The notes under the pieces: generated by a model | Told to the model about the DNA's origin: nothing | The model's database searches: none | What the model saw: only the letters and a program-made list of their open reading frames with translations | Translations under genes and position numbers: made by a program | DNA from: Leptobacterium sp964389205 | GTDB taxonomy: Bacteria > Bacteroidota > Bacteroidia > Flavobacteriales > Flavobacteriaceae | Assembly (NCBI GenBank): GCA_964389205.1 | Contig: CAYMDH010000098.1 | Coordinates: forward strand, 1 to 6,891 | Length of the DNA: 6,891 bases | Direction of reading: 5' to 3' | Shown here: positions 5,447 to 6,891 of the stretch, piece by piece | Layout of the letters: each line of letters starts with the position of its first letter | Position numbering within the stretch: the first letter of the stretch is position 1

Positions 5447-6077
5447 ATTCATCTATTACCGCGTCTACTTCTTCTTCTACAACTTCTGCTTCGTCATCTA
5501 CTGCGTCATCTACTGTTTCGTCCTCTTTAACTGCAACTTTAATTAAATCTATGATTAATTGATGGTCGCGTTCATTTGATTTGTCAATAGAAATAGCGAT
5601 GCTTTCAGATAAGCTAGTTTCGTCAAAAATATTAGAAATAGACTTATTTATTGGAAACCGAGCATTTTCGACATCTTGATAGCCGCTTTCAATATCCACA
5701 ATCACTATAAATTTAGCAGAAGGTTCTGTGTATTTGAAACTAATGTTTTCAACATCATTTAGAGATTGATGTTGAAGATTTTCTATTTCGTAGATTTCCA
5801 TTTCCTCTTTGTCCTTTACAACTCTACAATTATTAATAGAATGGTTTGTATAATCTAAGTCAAATAAAATTTTTTGACTATGCGCTAATGGTATCACCTC
5901 AAGGAAGAATACAGGTTTTGATTGAGGCACTTCATCTATTGATTCTTGATTCGTTGTAGTTTGAGTTTCGGTAGTTTGAGTTTCGGTATTTGTTGATTCC
6001 ACCTCCACCAAAACCTCCTCCTTGTGGATAACTAATAGATGAGATTTATCTTTTGCAATATTAATTGTTTCAATCAT
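5430..6077 (-). CDS. Acidic protein of unknown function
   Basis: I do not recognise this 215-aa protein. It has no signal peptide or membrane segment and is strongly acidic. Residues about 1-28 are beta-rich (SHLLVIHKEEVLVEVE). Residues 31-44 are a low-complexity Thr/Gln/Glu linker (TETQTTETQTTTNQ). Residues about 55-165 alternate short beta-like strands (PVFFLEVIPL, ISFKYTEPSAKFIVIVDIES), suggesting a beta-sandwich. Residues 184-211 are a nearly continuous Asp/Glu tail with a 4-residue duplication (DDAV/DDEA). The linker and tail are encoded by short tandem DNA repeats, a sign of recent slippage. The ATG follows CCCTTAAAATG. The stop TAG shares CTAG with the stop of the convergent 515-aa gene. 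Acidic tails occur in histone-like binders, chaperones and cation-binding proteins, but no role is assignable. Confidence 0.7.
   Translation of the reverse strand: MIETINIAKDKSHLLVIHKEEVLVEVESTNTETQTTETQTTTNQESIDEVPQSKPVFFLEVIPLAHSQKILFDLDYTNHSINNCRVVKDKEEMEIYEIENLQHQSLNDVENISFKYTEPSAKFIVIVDIESGYQDVENARFPINKSISNIFDETSLSESIAISIDKSNERDHQLIIDLIKVAVKEDETVDDAVDDEAEVVEEEVDAVIDELVGSN
5492..5515. repeat. 12-bp tandem duplication in the acidic tail
   Basis: CGTCATCTACTG occurs twice in tandem (5492-5503 and 5504-5515). On the minus strand it encodes the DDAV and DDEA steps of the acidic tail. A 12-nt unit keeps the frame, so slippage changes tail length by four residues without breaking the gene. Confidence 0.8.
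5956..5985. repeat. 15-bp tandem repeat in the linker of the acidic protein
   Basis: GTAGTTTGAGTTTCG occurs twice, perfectly, at 5956-5970 and 5971-5985, and is followed by a further GTA. It encodes the TETQT repeat of the linker. The 5-codon period preserves the frame, so the repeat can expand or contract. Confidence 0.85.
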
Positions 6078-6371
6078 TTTAAGGGTTTTATTTGAATAAT
6101 AAATATTTGTATTACGAATATATTTATTTTATGTTATAAATAATAATGTTTATTCATAATAAAATCGTTGGGCGAAATTTGAACGCTGAAAACCAAAGAG
6201 TTAGCGAGATTAAAAATTCAAAATTTATCATTCAGAATTAAGTGTGTTAAAAAAACTTAATCAGATTCATTTTTGTCAGGAAACAACCATTTAAAATAAA
6301 GCAACTCGATTGAAATAATAGTAACTTTGTCAGGATTGGTTTTCTTTTACTTGACTGTTAAATTCAAAAAA
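6078..6371. other. AT-rich divergent gap with a dubious 31-codon frame
   Basis: The first half is very AT-rich and holds dyads AATAAATAT/ATATTTATT (6098-6106 with 6120-6128) and TTTATT-CAT-AATAAA (6149-6163), both easy to get by chance. An ATG at 6146 opens 31 codons ending in TAA at 6239-6241, with tail KNSKFIIQN. That tail reads like the AATTCAAAATT low-complexity spacer common in this phylum, so I do not call a gene. A dyad ATTAAGT/ACTTAAT (6237-6243 with 6255-6261) follows. The promoter for the downstream gene is at 6322-6329. Confidence 0.5.
6322..6329 (+). promoter_or_regulatory. Bacteroidota -7 box TAACTTTG
   Basis: TAACTTTG matches the TAnnTTTG -7 consensus of the Bacteroidota primary sigma factor exactly. 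It lies 42 bases upstream of the ATG at 6372, leaving a leader of about 36 nt. A good -33 TTG at the usual 17-23 base spacing is not visible, so the promoter may be weak or activator-dependent. Confidence 0.55.
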
Positions 6372-6569
6372 ATGATTCAGACCTTAACTATTCCAGAGTT
6401 AAAAGAGTATATGAGTGGGGCGTGTTCTACCAAAAGAGTGGAAGAAGTAGAAATTTTCCTTGCTAAAAATCCTCATTACATTAAAATAATGAAAGGCTTA
6501 TCAAATCTAGAAGGAACCGTTTCTATTAATTCTATTGAACAAGAAATGAAGTATAAACTTTTCAAGTAG
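6372..6569 (+). CDS. Small anti-sigma-like N-terminal domain, no membrane anchor
   Basis: The gene encodes 65 aa from the ATG at 6372-6374, which follows a run of seven A (TTCAAAAAAATG). An in-frame TTG at 6327 would add 15 residues but overlaps the -7 box, so it is rejected. The pattern IPELKEYMSGACSTKRVEEVE (residues 7-27), then FLAKNPHYIKIMKGLSNLEG (29-48), matches the short cytosolic helical head of Saprospiria anti-sigma-like envelope proteins (I..YL.G.LS......VE..L..NP....AL.GL). Those proteins usually continue into a membrane helix and a periplasmic or TonB-type domain; this one ends after a short charged tail. It may be a free soluble anti-sigma-like regulator or a remnant, but no open continuation exists in another frame downstream. 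A partner is unknown; the sigma factor at 2888-3685 is a candidate only by co-occurrence. Confidence 0.6.
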   Translation: MIQTLTIPELKEYMSGACSTKRVEEVEIFLAKNPHYIKIMKGLSNLEGTVSINSIEQEMKYKLFK

Positions 6570-6656
6570 TTTGAATAGATAGATGAGTTAATTATTTACT
6601 TGTGTTGCTTTAGCAATAAATTCCTTCCTCTATTAACAGTTGTTTTTTCTAAAAAA

Positions 6657-6687
6657 ATTAGGTATTTATTCTATTCTCTATCCTAAT
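6657..6687 (-). terminator. Minus-strand terminator-like hairpin
   Basis: ATTAGG (6657-6662) pairs with CCTAAT (6682-6687) around a 19-base loop. On the minus strand the hairpin runs straight into TTTTTTT (6651-6657), the layout of an intrinsic terminator. The stem is only 6 bp and the loop is long, so support is modest. If real, it would end a transcript entering from the right edge. Confidence 0.4.
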
Positions 6688-6748
6688 ATTGCTTTCAAAA
6701 CCGCTCTAAAATCTATAGATTTGTCTATCATTAGCTAAGAATATAGTT

Positions 6749-6756
6749 TATGTTTG
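6749..6756 (+). promoter_or_regulatory. Possible -7 box TATGTTTG
   Basis: TATGTTTG fits TAnnTTTG. A TTTG at 6720-6723 is the only -33 candidate, but its 25-base spacing is longer than the usual 17-23. It could serve a + strand gene starting at the ATG at 6867, with a leader of about 100 nt. The box is short enough to occur by chance in this AT-rich DNA. Confidence 0.3.
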
Positions 6757-6826
6757 ATAAAATTTACTATGTCACAAATTATATTTTTTAAAGAAAATAA
6801 TTTAAACTTAAACAGTTATATTTATT

Positions 6827-6891
6827 TTATAAGTCCCACCAAATAGAGAAAATTATTCCATAAATAATGCTCATTAAAGGTATCATGATTT
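6827..6891 (-). CDS. Possible C-terminal end of a membrane protein (partial)
   Basis: The minus strand is open from the right edge to a TAA at 6827-6829. The 20 residues visible are mostly hydrophobic (PLMSIIYGIIFSIWW, then DL), as expected of a final transmembrane helix. The terminator-like hairpin at 6657-6687 would suit it. An equally short + strand start (ATG at 6867, MLIKGIMI) competes for the same bases, and the length is too short to decide. Confidence 0.3.
   Translation of the reverse strand, partial: IMIPLMSIIYGIIFSIWWDL

Larger units (their letters stand above)
6570..6891. other. Downstream AT-rich gap
   Basis: No complete gene is visible on either strand. The stretch holds a terminator-like dyad (6657-6687), a + strand TAnnTTTG match (6749-6756) and conflicting partial frames at the right edge. 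No convincing terminator for the 65-aa gene is present; the nearest dyad, TTGCT-TT-AGCAA (6605-6616), is short and lacks a T-run. Confidence 0.5.

Noticed and set aside
6327..6371. Fifteen-codon upstream extension of the 65-aa gene from a TTG
   Set aside because: The TTG lies inside the TAACTTTG promoter box, while the ATG at 6372 has the A-rich upstream tract typical of the phylum.
6867..6891. Possible + strand gene start (MLIKGIMI) at the right edge
   Set aside because: Only eight codons are visible and they compete with a hydrophobic minus-strand frame over the same bases; undecidable within the window.

Overview
The window is AT-rich and looks like a chromosomal stretch of a Bacteroidota bacterium, probably a marine, Saprospiria-like one. 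The evidence is a C-terminal type IX secretion (T9SS) sorting domain beginning YPNPF, a tail-fiber-like surface protein with a C-terminal module typical of the phylum, a TPR-like cytoplasmic protein of a Bacteroidota family beginning with an LSxxEKKRF motif, starts preceded by A-rich tracts instead of Shine-Dalgarno sites, and TAnnTTTG promoter boxes. The genus assignment is inference.

Layout. Positions 1-57 hold the last codons of a + strand gene that enters from the left. Positions 58-482 have no gene but carry a ~290-bp nested imperfect inverted repeat (about 100-388) built partly from GTCAGAN heptamer doublets, followed by a strong hairpin terminator (413-454) for the minus-strand genes. 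Positions 483-2584 hold two minus-strand genes in tandem, a 476-aa exported tail-fiber-like protein followed by a 200-aa T9SS cargo, with a hairpin between them. The upstream leader (2585-2887) is rich in dyads. Positions 2888-3685 encode a minus-strand ECF-like sigma factor that appears to carry two region-4-like helix-turn-helix segments. A 200-bp divergent spacer separates it from a 515-aa + strand TPR-like protein (3886-5433). That gene converges on a 215-aa acidic protein (5430-6077, minus), and the two stop codons share one CTAG palindrome. After an AT-rich gap, a 65-codon + strand gene (6372-6569) has its own TAnnTTTG box and resembles the cytosolic head of a Saprospiria anti-sigma-like protein, without the membrane anchor. 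Positions 6570-6891 are mostly non-coding, with a minus-strand terminator-like hairpin and a possible gene end at the right edge.

How the genes may work together. The sigma factor lies upstream of, and on the same strand as, the two cell-surface protein genes, so sigma-controlled expression of an envelope locus is a reasonable inference that the sequence does not prove. The small anti-sigma-like protein is about 2.7 kb away and its link to this sigma factor is speculative. No CRISPR array, tRNA, rRNA or intact transposase is visible. The most unusual items are the sigma factor with a duplicated region 4, the nested inverted-repeat element at 100-388, and the truncated anti-sigma-like protein.
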